DNA from: Bordetella genomosp. 1
Lineage (GTDB): Bacteria; Pseudomonadota; Gammaproteobacteria; Burkholderiales; Burkholderiaceae_B
DNA: 64,000 nt
Direction: 5' to 3'
Assembly: GCF_002261335.1 (NCBI RefSeq)
Contig: NZ_NEVL01000003.1
Coordinates: forward strand, 310,001 to 374,000
Under the pieces are notes generated by a model. That model did no database searches. It worked only from the letters and a program-made list of their open reading frames with translations, and was not told the origin of the DNA. Below are positions 15,639 to 25,321 of the stretch, in pieces. Position 1 is the stretch's first letter; the number at the start of each line of letters is the position of its first letter. The position numbers and the translations under genes are program-made.

Positions 15639-16445
15639 TCAGTCCGCGTGCAGGAATCCGGTGATGAGGGCCGCCGACTCGGCGGGTTGCTCCAGGCCGG
15701 GCAGGTGCGCCGCCTGCCGCAAGGCGTGCCCCTGCGCGCGCGGCAGACCCTGGACCAGGGCGCGGGCGCGCGCCTGGATGTGCGGAAAATCGTATTCGCC
15801 CCAGATCACCAGCGTGGGTGCTTCCAGCTTGCCGAGTTGCGGCCAGGCGGGCTCGGCGTCCATGTCGGTGCCGGCGCGCGGGCCCAGCAGGATGCGCCGG
15901 TGCATGGCGAGAAAGCGTTCGCGCACCGCGCCGCCGACCCGGCCCTCCGGCTGCAGCGGCCCATCGAGAAACAGGTGGGCCTTGATGCGGTTGATCGCCT
16001 CGATGTCGCCGGCGGCCTCGGCCTGCTTGAGCGCGTTCATCCGGGCCAGGACGGGCTCGGGATAGTCGGGCGGCGGCGCGCCGGAGATGGTGGGCGACAC
16101 CAGCACGAGCGACCGTACCCGCTTCGGATGGCGCAGGGCGGTGTCGACCCCGATGCGCGCGCCGCCCGAACAGGCGACCAGGGTGGCCGGCGCCGGCCCC
16201 GCGGTGGCGTCGAGCACGGCCAGCAGGTCGCCCACGGCCGAGTAGTCTTCGGCGCCGGCGCGGCTCTGGCCGTGGCCGCGCCGGTCGTAGGCGACGGCGA
16301 GGTGGGTGCGCGCTGTGGCGGCCAGCTCGGCCTCCCACATGCCGCTGTCGCACACGTTGGCGTGCAGGAACACGACGGGCGCGCCCTGGCCCTGCGTGGT
16401 CACGGCCAGGACGGCGCCGGCGTTGGCGATCTGGAGGGTCTGCAT
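15639..16445 (-). CDS. Alpha/beta-hydrolase
   Basis: A 268-residue alpha/beta-hydrolase fold protein. It shows the oxyanion-side motif FLHANVCDSGMW, then YDRRGHGQSR, a nucleophile elbow VACSGGARIG (Ser about residue 93), an acid residue in VIWGEYDFPH and a catalytic His in RQAAHLPGLEQP. The elbow C-S-G-G departs from the usual G-x-S-x-G at its first glycine. The family includes 3-oxoadipate enol-lactonases and esterases, but the substrate cannot be named. It converges with fetB and has no partner gene. Confidence 0.85.
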   Translation of the reverse strand: MQTLQIANAGAVLAVTTQGQGAPVVFLHANVCDSGMWEAELAATARTHLAVAYDRRGHGQSRAGAEDYSAVGDLLAVLDATAGPAPATLVACSGGARIGVDTALRHPKRVRSLVLVSPTISGAPPPDYPEPVLARMNALKQAEAAGDIEAINRIKAHLFLDGPLQPEGRVGGAVRERFLAMHRRILLGPRAGTDMDAEPAWPQLGKLEAPTLVIWGEYDFPHIQARARALVQGLPRAQGHALRQAAHLPGLEQPAESAALITGFLHAD

Positions 16446-16717
16446 GAGAAGGCCTCTGGCGGCGCGGGAAGGGAGCGCTCATGCTAGCGCCCGCCGGGCC
16501 GGCCGTGGTGAGAAAGTTGTTGCCGCTCCACGACGGCGGGACGAGCGCCCCGGGCTGCAGCGGGCAAACCCAGCCCGCTGTCTTTACAAGCTGACGAATT
16601 TGGCCGACACTTGTTTTACAAGTCGAGGCGGCCGCGTCCCACAGGCCGGCCCGACCGCGAAACACCGCGAGGCCGCCTGCCGGCCCGCAACAGTCAACAC
16701 GTCCCGAGACACCCGCC

Positions 16718-18328
16718 ATGCCCGCCGTCACCGAAGCTCCGCCGCCCGTCGCCGCCAAACAGGCGCCGCTCTATATCAAGGTCCATCCGAACGACAACGT
16801 GGCCATCGTCGCCAACGACGGCGGACTGCCCGCGGGCACGGTGTTTCCGTGTGGCCTGACGCTGGTCGAAGGGGTGCCGCAGGGGCACAAGGTGGCGCTC
16901 ACGGACCTGGCCGAGGGCGACGAGGTGGTGCGCTACAACGTGACCGTGGGCTATGCGGCGAGGCCGCTGCCGCGCGGCAGCTGGATCAACGAGCGCGTCA
17001 CGACCATGCCGTCGGCCCGCACGCTCGACGACCTGCCCATCGCCACGCGCCCGGCGCCGCAGAGCACCCCGCTCGAGGGCTACACCTTCATGGGCTATCG
17101 CAACGCCGACGGCACCGTGGGCACGCGCAACATCCTCGCGATCTCGACCACGGTGCAATGCGTGCAGGGCGTGGTCGAACACGCCGTGCGCCGCATCAAG
17201 GACGAGCTGCTGCCGCGCTATCCCAACGTGGACGACGTGGTGGGCATCGAGCACACCTATGGTTGCGGCGTGGCGATCGACGCGCCCGGCGCGGCCGTGC
17301 CGGTGCGCACGCTGCGCAATATCGCGCGCAACCCGAATTTCGGCGGCGAGCCCATGATGGTGAGCCTGGGCTGCGAGAAGCTGCAGCCCGAGCGCCTCAT
17401 GCCGGTCAAGGGCCGCGCCACCACGATTCCGATTGCCCAGCAGGATGCCAATCCCTGGGACGAGCCCGTCGACACCGTGTGCCTGCAGGATGAGCAGCAC
17501 GTAGGCTTCGGCGCCATAATCGACGCCATCATGCAGACCGCCGAGAAGCATCTGGCGCGGCTGGATGCGCGGCGCCGCGAACCCTGTCCCGTGTCCGACC
17601 TGGTGGTGGGCGTGCAGTGCGGCGGCAGCGACGCCTTCTCGGGCCTCACCGCGAATCCGGCGGTGGGCTTCGCGGCCGACCTGATCGTGCGCGCGGGCGG
17701 CACGGTCATGTTCTCCGAGAACACGGAGGTGCGCGACGGCATCGACCAGCTCACGGCGCGCGCGGCCACCCCCGAAGTGGCGCAGGCGCTGATCCGCGAG
17801 ATGGACTGGTACGACAAATACCTGGAGCGAGGCGCCGCCGACCGCAGCGCCAACACCTCGCCGGGCAACAAGAAAGGCGGCCTGTCGAACATCGTCGAGA
17901 AAGCCATGGGCTCGATCGTGAAGTCGGGTTCCTCGGCGATCTCCGGCGTGCTCTCGCCGGGCGAACGACTCACGTCGCGCGGCCTGATCTTCTGCGCCAC
18001 GCCGGCCAGCGACTTCATCTGCGGCACGCTGCAGATGGCGGCCGGCATGAACCTGCACGTGTTCACCACCGGCCGCGGCACGCCCTATGGCCTGGCCCAG
18101 GTGCCGGTCGTCAAGGTGGCGACGCGCAGCGACCTGGCGCGGCGCTGGCATGACCTGATGGACGTGAACGCCGGGCGCATCGCCACCGGCGAGGCCACCA
18201 TCGAAGACGTGGGCTGGGAGCTGTTCCGCCTGCTGATCGCGGTCGCCAGCGGCGAACAGCAGACCTGCGCCGAAAAGCTCAAGCTGCACAACGCGCTGGC
18301 GCTGTTCAACCCGGGCCCGGTGACCTGA
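16718..18328 (+). CDS. garD: Galactarate dehydratase
   Basis: A 536-residue UxaA/GarD-family enzyme that dehydrates galactarate to 5-keto-4-deoxy-glucarate. The N-terminal SAF-like domain (about 15-105) begins [16 protein letters not shown]. The catalytic part starts near [13 protein letters not shown] (residue about 130), a family hallmark. It has the conserved cysteine-containing [22 protein letters not shown] and [13 protein letters not shown] motifs, which are associated with iron binding. The long GarD-specific C-terminal domain is complete. No sugar-acid transporter or aldolase adjoins it. The 272-bp region upstream holds two TTTACAAG copies 32 bp apart (16583 and 16615), the second part of a CTTGT-TTT-ACAAG dyad. 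Confidence 0.94.
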   Translation: MPAVTEAPPPVAAKQAPLYIKVHPNDNVAIVANDGGLPAGTVFPCGLTLVEGVPQGHKVALTDLAEGDEVVRYNVTVGYAARPLPRGSWINERVTTMPSARTLDDLPIATRPAPQSTPLEGYTFMGYRNADGTVGTRNILAISTTVQCVQGVVEHAVRRIKDELLPRYPNVDDVVGIEHTYGCGVAIDAPGAAVPVRTLRNIARNPNFGGEPMMVSLGCEKLQPERLMPVKGRATTIPIAQQDANPWDEPVDTVCLQDEQHVGFGAIIDAIMQTAEKHLARLDARRREPCPVSDLVVGVQCGGSDAFSGLTANPAVGFAADLIVRAGGTVMFSENTEVRDGIDQLTARAATPEVAQALIREMDWYDKYLERGAADRSANTSPGNKKGGLSNIVEKAMGSIVKSGSSAISGVLSPGERLTSRGLIFCATPASDFICGTLQMAAGMNLHVFTTGRGTPYGLAQVPVVKVATRSDLARRWHDLMDVNAGRIATGEATIEDVGWELFRLLIAVASGEQQTCAEKLKLHNALALFNPGPVT

Positions 18329-18373
18329 GCCCGGCTTGGTATGCTCGGGGGGTGAGTCACTACCGGATCGCCC

Positions 18374-19678
18374 ATGCCCGAGATCGATGCCCCGCAGCCC
18401 CTGCATGAAATCCGGCGCCGCCAGTTGCGGCGCATGCAGTTCTGGGCGCTCGTGTTGCTGCTGGCCATGCTGGCCGGCTTCATCACCAGCCACGTGATGG
18501 GCGGGCAGGGCGCCTGGGCCTGGGTGCGCGCCTTCTGCGAGGCCGCCACGGTGGGCGCGCTGGCCGACTGGTTCGCGGTGGTGGCGTTGTTCAAGCGGCC
18601 GCTCGGGCTGCCGATCCCGCACACGGCCATCATCCCGTCGAACAAGGAACGCATCGCCGACAACCTGGCGATCTTCGTGCGCGACCACTTTCTCGATCCC
18701 GACACGCTGCTGGAGAAGCTGCGCGCCTTCGACCCCGCGCTGCGGCTGGCGCGCTGGCTGTCCAAGCCGGCCCAGACCCGAGCGCTGGCACAGGGCGCGC
18801 GCAAGATCGCGCTGCAGATGCTGGACCTGCTGGACGAGCGCGCCGTGCGCGGCGCCATCCAGCGCTTCGTGGTCGACACGGTGCAGCGCTGGGACGCGGC
18901 CCGCACCGCGGGCGACGTGCTCACGCTGCTCACGCGCGACGGCCGCCACCAGGAGCTGCTCGATGCCGCGCTGTCGCGGCTGGGCGGCTATCTGGGCGAG
19001 GCCGACGTGCGCGACCGCGCCTCGACGCTTTTGGTGAAGTTCGCGCGCAAGGAGTGGCCGCGCATCGTGAAGGCGGTGGACCTGGTGGCCGACCTCGACG
19101 ACATGGCCGACAAGCTGGCCGACAAGATCGCGCTGGCCCTGGTCGACGAGCTGCGCGAGGTGCTGGCCACGCCCGACCATCCGGTGCGGCGCAACTACGA
19201 GACCTGGGTGCTCGACTACATCGAGCGCCTGCGCACCGACCCGGCGCTGGCCGAGCAGGTGCAGCACATGAAGCAGCAGGCCATCGAGCACCCGAAGGTG
19301 CAGGAATACGTGCAGGCGCTCTGGGGCGACATCCACGGCGCCCTGCGGCGCGACCTGAGCAACGAGTCGTCGGCCATGGCCCGTCATCTGGAGTCGGCGC
19401 TGCGCAACCTGGCGGGCCGACTGGCGCGCGACCCCGGCATCCGCGACGCGCTCAACGCGCACCTGATGAGCGCGGCCAAGCGCCTCACGGGCCGGCTGCG
19501 CAGCGGCGTGACCGAGCACATCGCCCGCACCGTGAAGAACTGGGACGAGCGTCACCTGGTGCAGGAGCTGGAGCTCAGCGTCGGCCGCGACCTGCAATAC
19601 ATCCGCTTCAACGGCACCCTGGTGGGCGGGCTGATCGGCCTGTGCCTGCACGCGGTGGTGCTGCTGCTGGCGCCCTGA
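18374..19678 (+). CDS. DUF445 family membrane-associated protein
   Basis: A 434-residue protein of the DUF445 family (YjiN in E. coli). It has an N-terminal membrane segment (LRRMQFWALVLLLAMLAGFITSHV) and a conserved WVRAFCEAATVGALADWFAVVALFKRPLGLPIPHTAIIP block. A long helical middle follows, and the protein ends in a hydrophobic anchor (LVGGLIGLCLHAVVLLLA). It therefore spans the inner membrane near both ends. Function is not known for the family. It lies 45 bases after garD on the same strand and may be co-transcribed. Confidence 0.9.
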   Translation: MPEIDAPQPLHEIRRRQLRRMQFWALVLLLAMLAGFITSHVMGGQGAWAWVRAFCEAATVGALADWFAVVALFKRPLGLPIPHTAIIPSNKERIADNLAIFVRDHFLDPDTLLEKLRAFDPALRLARWLSKPAQTRALAQGARKIALQMLDLLDERAVRGAIQRFVVDTVQRWDAARTAGDVLTLLTRDGRHQELLDAALSRLGGYLGEADVRDRASTLLVKFARKEWPRIVKAVDLVADLDDMADKLADKIALALVDELREVLATPDHPVRRNYETWVLDYIERLRTDPALAEQVQHMKQQAIEHPKVQEYVQALWGDIHGALRRDLSNESSAMARHLESALRNLAGRLARDPGIRDALNAHLMSAAKRLTGRLRSGVTEHIARTVKNWDERHLVQELELSVGRDLQYIRFNGTLVGGLIGLCLHAVVLLLAP

Positions 19679-19781
19679 GCGTCAGCGGCGCGCCAGCTCC
19701 GGATTCCCGGCGCGGCGTGCGAGCAGAGGGCGCGCCTGGCTCACGCGGGCGCAGGACGGCAGCGCTGGCGCGGCGCGCCGG

Positions 19782-20552
19782 TCAGCGCACCGCTATCACG
19801 AACAGGCGCGGGAACGGCAGCAGCACGGTGCCGTCGGCCAGCGTGGTGTAGGCGCCGTCGATGGCGTCGTGATAGTCCTTCAGGAAGGCCTTGCGCGCGG
19901 GCTCGTCGAGCGGGCCGAGGAAGGGCCGCAGCGCCGACGCCGTGAACCAGTCCACCACCGCCTGCGTGCCGCCCTTGAGCGCGTGGGTGTAGGTCGTGCG
20001 CCACACGTCCACCTGGGCGGCGCGGCCGTACAGCAGCTCGAAATACCATTCGCCGGGGTGGCGATCGGGATGGGTCACGCGCCCGACCTGATCGGCCCAG
20101 CGGCGGCTGGCGGCCACCTCGCGCGCCACGCGGTGCGCCGGTTCGTCGAGGTTGTCGGGGGTCTGGACGGCGAGCGCGCCGCCTTCGGTCAGCGAGTCGA
20201 GCAGGCGCGGGTAGAGCGTGGCGTGGTCGGGCACCCACTGCAGCGAGGCGTTCGCCAGGATCACGTCCACCGGCGCGTTGGCACGCCAGGTCTCGATGTC
20301 GGCCAGCGCGAAGTCGGTGCCGGGCATGCGCTTGCGCGCGGCGTCGACCATGTCCTGCGAACTGTCCATGCCGCTCACCTGCGCCTGCGGATAGCGCGCG
20401 GCCAGCACTTCGGTGGAGTTGCCCGGGCCACAGCCCAGGTCGACGGCGCGGCGCACCTGGGCGTCGGGCGTGGGGATGGCGGCCACGAGGTCGCGCACGG
20501 GGCGGGTGCGTTCGGCCTCGAAGGCGGAATACTTCTGGGCGGACCAGCTCAT
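19782..20552 (-). CDS. tam: Trans-aconitate 2-methyltransferase
   Basis: A 256-residue SAM-dependent methyltransferase. It has the Tam-type start MSWSAQKYSAFEAERTRPVRDLVAAIP, motif I VDLGCGPGNSTEVL, and the following DSSQDMVDAARKR and NASLQWVPDH. The C-terminal half (RTTYTHALKGGTQAVVDWFTASALRPFL) matches Tam specifically. The enzyme methylates trans-aconitate, an inhibitory by-product of cis-aconitate, to a monomethyl ester. It is divergent from the LysR gene at 20675. Confidence 0.92.
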   Translation of the reverse strand: MSWSAQKYSAFEAERTRPVRDLVAAIPTPDAQVRRAVDLGCGPGNSTEVLAARYPQAQVSGMDSSQDMVDAARKRMPGTDFALADIETWRANAPVDVILANASLQWVPDHATLYPRLLDSLTEGGALAVQTPDNLDEPAHRVAREVAASRRWADQVGRVTHPDRHPGEWYFELLYGRAAQVDVWRTTYTHALKGGTQAVVDWFTASALRPFLGPLDEPARKAFLKDYHDAIDGAYTTLADGTVLLPFPRLFVIAVR

Positions 20553-20674
20553 GATGTCTCCTTCGGTCGCGGGCGGGCGGGTCGGGGCCCGCGCATGCCC
20601 TGCAGTCTAGGAGCGTCGAGCTATGATGACAAATGCCGTGATTGAACGATATCCATACCAGGGAGGTATGGCTC

Positions 20675-21601
20675 ATGCTCGAACTGCGCCAGCTGCAGGC
20701 CTTTCTCACCATCGCCGAAACCGCCAATCTCACGCACGCCGCCGCCAGGCTGGGGATGCAGCAGCCGCCGCTCACGCGCATGCTGCAGGCGCTCGAAACC
20801 GCGCTGGGCACCGCGCTGGTGGAGCGGCTGCCGCGCGGCGTGCGCCTGACCCCGGCCGGGCTGGCGCTGGCGGAAGAGGCGCGCCAGCTCGTGGCGCGTG
20901 CCCAGGCGCTGCCGCAGCTCGCGCAGCGCGCGGCCGCCGGGCAGACCGGGCGGCTCGCCGTGGGCTTCACCAGCTCGGCCAGCCTGCATCCGCTGGTGCC
21001 CGAAGTGCTGCGGCGCTTTCGCGAACAATGGCCGGGCGTGCACATCACGCTCGAAGAGGCGGGCAGCGATGAGCTCGGCCAGGCCCTGGCCGAGGGCCGA
21101 TTGCAGGCCGCCTTCGTGCGCTCGATGCTGATGCCCGGCGCGGCCCTGCAGGTGGATACGGTGCTGGAGGAGCCCATGCTGGCCGCCATTCCCGCCGGCC
21201 ACGCGCTGGCGGCGCGGCCCGCCGCGACCCTGAGGCTGGCCGCGCTGGCGGACCAGCCCTTCGTGCTGTACCGCCGGCCCACGGGGCCGGGGCTGTACGA
21301 CCGCATCCTGTCGGCCTGCCGTGCGGCCGGCTTCAGCCCGGACGTGGCGCAGGAGGCGCCGCGCCTCACCGCGACATTGAGCCTGGTGGCGGCCGGCTTC
21401 GGCGTGTCGCTGGTGCCGGCGTCGCTGCAGCGTTTCGGCGCCGAGGGCATCGTGTACCGCCGGCTGTCGGGGGCGCAGGGCTTGACCGCGCCGCTGTACC
21501 TCGCGGCCCATACCGGCGACGACGATCCGGTGCTGGCGCGGCTGCGGGCGCAGGTGCGCCAGGCGGCCGCGCGTGGCAGGCGTTCAGCCCGGACCGGTTG
21601 A
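20675..21601 (+). CDS. LysR-family regulator
   Basis: A 308-residue LysR-type regulator with an N-terminal winged helix (LELRQLQAFLTIAETANLTHAAARLGMQQPPLTRMLQALE) and a periplasmic-binding-type effector domain. ATG 20675 is chosen because GGGAGG lies 8 bases upstream and the family starts at this point; the frame from 20642 adds a non-homologous tail. It is divergent from tam. Its 3' end overlaps the convergent transporter gene by 18 bases. The target is unknown. Confidence 0.92.
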   Translation: MLELRQLQAFLTIAETANLTHAAARLGMQQPPLTRMLQALETALGTALVERLPRGVRLTPAGLALAEEARQLVARAQALPQLAQRAAAGQTGRLAVGFTSSASLHPLVPEVLRRFREQWPGVHITLEEAGSDELGQALAEGRLQAAFVRSMLMPGAALQVDTVLEEPMLAAIPAGHALAARPAATLRLAALADQPFVLYRRPTGPGLYDRILSACRAAGFSPDVAQEAPRLTATLSLVAAGFGVSLVPASLQRFGAEGIVYRRLSGAQGLTAPLYLAAHTGDDDPVLARLRAQVRQAAARGRRSARTG

Positions 21602-22918
21602 CGGCAGGGGCGCGGGCTGCGCCTGCGCGGCCACCTCCGCCTGCTCGCGGCGGCGCTGCGCGCGTCCCAGCGACAGGCCGGTGGCGGCCCAGCCCACGGC
21701 CAGGCCCGCCCCGATGAACATGGCCAGCGCGGGGTGGTCGCCCAGCAGGTCGAGTCCGCGCTTGAGCCAGCCGCTCACGGCGTCGCCGCCGCGATACACC
21801 ACCGTGTCGATGAAGTTCTTGGCCTTGTATTTCTGCTCGGCGGGAATCACCGTGAACAGGATCTCGCGGCCCGGGCGCACCAGCGCGTACTCGCCGGCCC
21901 GGCGGACCACCATCACCACGGCGAACACCGCGAAGACCGGGGCCAGCGCCAGCGCCAGGAAGCCGGCCGCCACCACCAGCGGCACCGCCACCAGGAGCAC
22001 GCTCACGCCCAGCCGCTGGGCGAGGCGGCCGGTGAAAAAGAGCTGGGTCAGGATGGCCAGGGTCTGGACCACGGCGTCCAGCATGCCGAAGACCTGCGTC
22101 TGCGTGGTGCGATCGGGAAAATGCTCGGCCACGATCCGCGCCTGTTCGAAGTACAGAAAGGTGTTGGCGCTCGCCAGCAGGATGACGAACAGCGCGATGC
22201 CCATCAGATAGGGCGAGCGGAACACCGCGGTCGCGCCCGACCAGGGGTTGCCGCCCAGCGGCTTGCGGCGCTCGGCCGCCTCCTCGCGCGCCAAGGGGTG
22301 GTGGCCGCGCCAGCGCAGCAGGCCCAGCGCCGCGGCCGTGCTGGCCGCCAGCATCAGCGCCGACAGCAGCAACAGGCCGGCGTGGCCGAGCGGCGCGACC
22401 AGCAGCGTGCCCAGCAGCGGTCCGGCCAGCCCGCCCAGGCTCGCGCCGCCCGCCATGATGGCGAACAGGCGCTTGGCCTGCCGGCTCGTGAACACGTCGG
22501 CCAGCACGCTCCAGGCCAGCGAGATGCTGAGCAGGTTGAAGACCGAGAGCCAGACGTAGAACACGCGCCCGACCCAGACGTCGTCGGGCCGCAGCTGCAG
22601 CGCGAGCGCGAAGCCCGCCAGGTTGAGCACGAAAAAGCCGTAGACCCAGGCCACCAGCGGCGCGCGCGCGATGCGCGAGGCCAGGGCGCCGAACAAGGGC
22701 AGGACCACCAGGGTCGCGACGAAGGTGGCCGTGAACAGCCATTGCAGGTTGTTCACGCCGCCGGCCAGGCCCATTACCTCGCGCACCGGGCGCAGCATGA
22801 AGTAGCCGCAGAACAGCAGGAAGAACATCAGCAGGCCGGCGGCGACCACGCCGGCCTCGCCCGGCTGCACGTTGAAGAGGCGGCGCAGGCGCGTCGCGAG
22901 CGGCGTAGCGTGGGCCAT
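21584..22918 (-). CDS. NTP/NDP exchange transporter-like MFS protein
   Basis: A 444-residue polytopic membrane protein with about 12 hydrophobic spans. It resembles the ATP/ADP-translocase-like branch of the major facilitator fold: CGYFMLRPVREVMG near the N-terminus, SVLADVFTSRQAKRLFAIMAGGASLGGLAGP in the middle and VRRAGEYALVRPGREILFTVIPAEQKYKAKNFIDT late. Free-living Burkholderiales carry such homologues with unproven substrates, so nucleotide exchange should not be assumed. It lies six bases from the aldo/keto reductase gene upstream on the same strand. Confidence 0.85.
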   Translation of the reverse strand: MAHATPLATRLRRLFNVQPGEAGVVAAGLLMFFLLFCGYFMLRPVREVMGLAGGVNNLQWLFTATFVATLVVLPLFGALASRIARAPLVAWVYGFFVLNLAGFALALQLRPDDVWVGRVFYVWLSVFNLLSISLAWSVLADVFTSRQAKRLFAIMAGGASLGGLAGPLLGTLLVAPLGHAGLLLLSALMLAASTAAALGLLRWRGHHPLAREEAAERRKPLGGNPWSGATAVFRSPYLMGIALFVILLASANTFLYFEQARIVAEHFPDRTTQTQVFGMLDAVVQTLAILTQLFFTGRLAQRLGVSVLLVAVPLVVAAGFLALALAPVFAVFAVVMVVRRAGEYALVRPGREILFTVIPAEQKYKAKNFIDTVVYRGGDAVSGWLKRGLDLLGDHPALAMFIGAGLAVGWAATGLSLGRAQRRREQAEVAAQAQPAPLPSTGPG

Positions 22919-22924
22919 GCGCGC

Positions 22925-23851
22925 TCAGCCCACCGTGTCGATCAGCGACTGGCGTTGCTGCGGCGTGAGCGGCTTGCCGTAGCCGGCCCGCAGGTTGTCG
23001 GTCTGGCGCTCCGGCTTGCCGGTGGCCGGGATCACCGCCGTGACGGCAGGATGGCTCAGGCAGAAGCGCAGGAATGCCTGCGCCCAGGAGCCGATGCCGG
23101 CCTCGGCGGCCCAGCCGGGCAGCGGCTTGTCCTTCACCTTGCCGAACAGCCTGCCGTCGTCGAAGTTGCGGTTGACCAGCACCGCCACGCCCAGCGCCTG
23201 CGCCAGCGGCAACAGCGTGGTCTCGGCGCCGCGCGCGGTGACCGAGTAGTTGACCTGCAGAAAGTCGGGCTTGACCGTGCGCACCACCTCGGCAAGCTCG
23301 GCGTGGCCGCTCTCGGTGTAGTGCGTCACGCCGGTGTAGCGCGTCTTGCCCTCGGCCTTCAGCGCGGCGATGAGGGCGTACTGCGTCTTCCAGTCGCGCA
23401 GGTTGTGCACCTGCAGCAGCTCGACGTGATCGGTGCGCAAGGCGGCCAGCGATCCCTCGAACTGCGCCAGCCCGGCGTCGCGGCCCGTGATGCTGAGCTT
23501 GGTGGCGAGAAATGCCCTGTCGCGCAGCCCGGCCTCGGCCAGCAGCGCGCCGAGCACGGCCTCCGACTGGCCGTAGCTGGGCGAGGTGTCGATCAACGAT
23601 GCGCCGGCGGCGAAGAAGCGCCGCAGCACCTCGCGCAGCGGCGCGCGCTCGGCCTCGCCGGCGCCCACGTTGAAACTGTCGGCGGTGCCCATGCCGATCA
23701 CCGGCACGCGCTGGCCCGAGGACGGGATCGCACGGGTCTGCAACGGCGGGTGGGTGGGCTCCAGCGCCAGGGCGTGGCGCCACGCCGGGGCGAGCGCGGC
23801 GCCCGCGCCGAGCGCACTGAAACGGGCCAGGAAACGGCGGCGATCGGACAT
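22925..23851 (-). CDS. Tat-exported aldo/keto reductase
   Basis: A 308-residue aldo/keto reductase with a twin-arginine signal (RRRFLARFSALGAGAALAPA), which implies export of the folded protein to the periplasm. The catalytic tetrad is visible: Asp and Tyr in SLIDTSPSYGQSE, Lys in FLATKLS and His in LLQVHNL. Exported AKRs are unusual because the NAD(P)H cofactor is cytoplasmic, but the Tat-AKR architecture recurs in Proteobacteria. It is co-directional with the transporter gene downstream. Confidence 0.9.
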   Translation of the reverse strand: MSDRRRFLARFSALGAGAALAPAWRHALALEPTHPPLQTRAIPSSGQRVPVIGMGTADSFNVGAGEAERAPLREVLRRFFAAGASLIDTSPSYGQSEAVLGALLAEAGLRDRAFLATKLSITGRDAGLAQFEGSLAALRTDHVELLQVHNLRDWKTQYALIAALKAEGKTRYTGVTHYTESGHAELAEVVRTVKPDFLQVNYSVTARGAETTLLPLAQALGVAVLVNRNFDDGRLFGKVKDKPLPGWAAEAGIGSWAQAFLRFCLSHPAVTAVIPATGKPERQTDNLRAGYGKPLTPQQRQSLIDTVG

Positions 23852-24021
23852 CCGGGGCTCCTTGAATCACGCGTGGCGGGACTGCCTAGTGTAGGGGTTC
23901 ACGGGATTGAAACAATAGCTGGTGAACTGTCTGCCGCGCCCGTCGGAAGCCGGGGGCCAAGCGCCCGGAACGCCGAACCGCGAACCGGGAACTCGGAGCC
24001 CGAACCCCGAACCCCGAACTC

Positions 24022-24077
24022 GGAGCCCGGAGCCCGGAGCCCGGAGCCCGGAGCCCGGAGCCCGGAGCCCGGAGCCC
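24022..24077 (+). repeat. Heptanucleotide tandem repeat, (GGAGCCC)8
   Basis: Eight perfect, contiguous copies of GGAGCCC. Both sides carry degenerate 6-7 bp units (GAACCCC, GGAACTC, GAACCC), so the whole tract spans about 23970-24090. It lies in the 436-bp gap between the aldo/keto reductase start and the 59-residue gene at 24288. Slippage would change the distance between promoter and gene rather than a reading frame. Confidence 0.95.
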
Positions 24078-24287
24078 GAACCCAAACCCGGCCCCGGCGC
24101 GCTTCGGCGCAGGATCGGTTATGGCGATATTGCGGATCGGTCGTTCGTTTTGTCATGTTCGCCGCGTATTCTGCAGCCATCGGATCGCGATCAGCGCGGT
24201 TCGGCAGAGATACCGCGCCGCATCCAGGGGCAATCCCGCTCCCGCCGCCGCGCCGTCTGCCCCAGGACTCCATGTAAAGGGCACGTC

Positions 24288-24467
24288 ATGTTCGATACCT
24301 CCTACGCTTTGTCGGTGCGCGCCATCGCGGCGCTGGGCCGCTTCCAGCCGCCGCCGGCCAATTCCGGCACCCGCCCGGGCGAGATCAACCGCGCCAGCGT
24401 GGCGCTGTCGGTCGAGCGCATGCTGGCCGTGTCGGCCGCCTACTTCCAGATCCCCACCGCGCACTGA
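24288..24467 (+). CDS. Small hypothetical protein, 59 residues
   Basis: Starts at ATG 24288 (MFDTSYALSVRAIAALGRFQ), with AAAGGG 6 bases upstream. Codon use is strongly GC3-biased throughout, as in neighbouring genes, which supports coding. No signal peptide, membrane segment or known domain was seen. The middle is Pro-rich (PPPANSGTRPGE). It lies downstream of the heptamer repeat and converges on the MgtC gene with a 15-base gap. Confidence 0.6.
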   Translation: MFDTSYALSVRAIAALGRFQPPPANSGTRPGEINRASVALSVERMLAVSAAYFQIPTAH

Positions 24468-24482
24468 GCGCGCCCACACCGG

Positions 24483-25196
24483 TCAGGCCGTGCTGGCCGA
24501 CCAGAAGGCCGAGCGCACCGCCGGCGCGGCCGCGATCCTCGCGGTGACGCGGTCCAGGCCCGCCTCGTCCATGGCCGCATCGGCCAGCGCGGCCTCGATT
24601 TCGATCGTGCCTTCGCCAAACTGATCCACCTTCAGGTCCGACAGCGGCAGCTGTGCGGCCTGCAGCATGTCTTCGAGCGTGGCCAGCGCCTGCTGCTGGT
24701 GTGCCTCGTCGGCGATCACGTGGATCACCATCGCCGCCTCGGTGGCCTGGGTCTGCACCGGCTGGCGGTTCACATAGCTGGCCACCGGCCGCAGCAAGGT
24801 GTTGGCCGCGAGCACACAGGCGGTCGCGGCCACGGCCTCGAGCAGCATCGAGGCGCCGGCGCAGGCGCCGATGGCGGCCGAGCCCCACAGCGTCGCGGCG
24901 GTGTTCAGGCCGCGCACGCTGCCGCCTTCGCGCATGATCGCCCCCGCGCCGAGAAAGCCGACGCCCGACACCACATACGAGATGACGCGCGCGCCGCCAT
25001 CGGCCCCGCCGATGCGGAACGCCAGGTCGACGAAGATGGCCGCGCCGATCGCCACCAGCGCGTTGGTGCGCAGGCCCGCCGTGCGCTGGCGCACCTGGCG
25101 CTCGTAGCCCACCAGCGAGCCCAGCACGAAGGCCAGGCCGAGGCCGAACAGCGTGTTGGCGAAGGCCAGCAGGTCGAGGTTCTGGAAGTGCTTCAT
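24483..25196 (-). CDS. MgtC/SapB family membrane protein
   Basis: A 237-residue protein with the MgtC/SapB transmembrane core: FGLGLAFVLGSLVGYERQVRQRTAGLRTNALVAIGAAIFV, then GVGFLGAGAIMREGGSVRGLNTAATLWGSAAIG. A C-terminal ACT-like cytoplasmic domain follows. MgtC proteins support growth in low magnesium and inside host cells by acting on F1Fo ATPase or phosphate uptake. ATG 25196 is chosen because GGAG lies 8 bases upstream; the longer frame runs into the leader. It is the last gene of an operon with two small genes upstream. Confidence 0.9.
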   Translation of the reverse strand: MKHFQNLDLLAFANTLFGLGLAFVLGSLVGYERQVRQRTAGLRTNALVAIGAAIFVDLAFRIGGADGGARVISYVVSGVGFLGAGAIMREGGSVRGLNTAATLWGSAAIGACAGASMLLEAVAATACVLAANTLLRPVASYVNRQPVQTQATEAAMVIHVIADEAHQQQALATLEDMLQAAQLPLSDLKVDQFGEGTIEIEAALADAAMDEAGLDRVTARIAAAPAVRSAFWSASTA

Positions 25197-25321
25197 GGTG
25201 TGCTCCGTTCTTGAGGACGGTTGAAAAATGGCGAGCGCAGGCCCGCGGGCGCGCGATCCTCGCCGCGGCCTGCATGGGTGTCCTGCGTGGGCGCCCTGCA
25301 TGGGCGCCCGGCGGGCGCGCC

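Noticed and set aside
12712-16758. Minus-strand ORF of 1348 codons
   Set aside because: It runs opposite several well-defined genes (DSD1-type enzyme, fetA, fetB) and has Arg/Ala-rich low complexity; a shadow frame.
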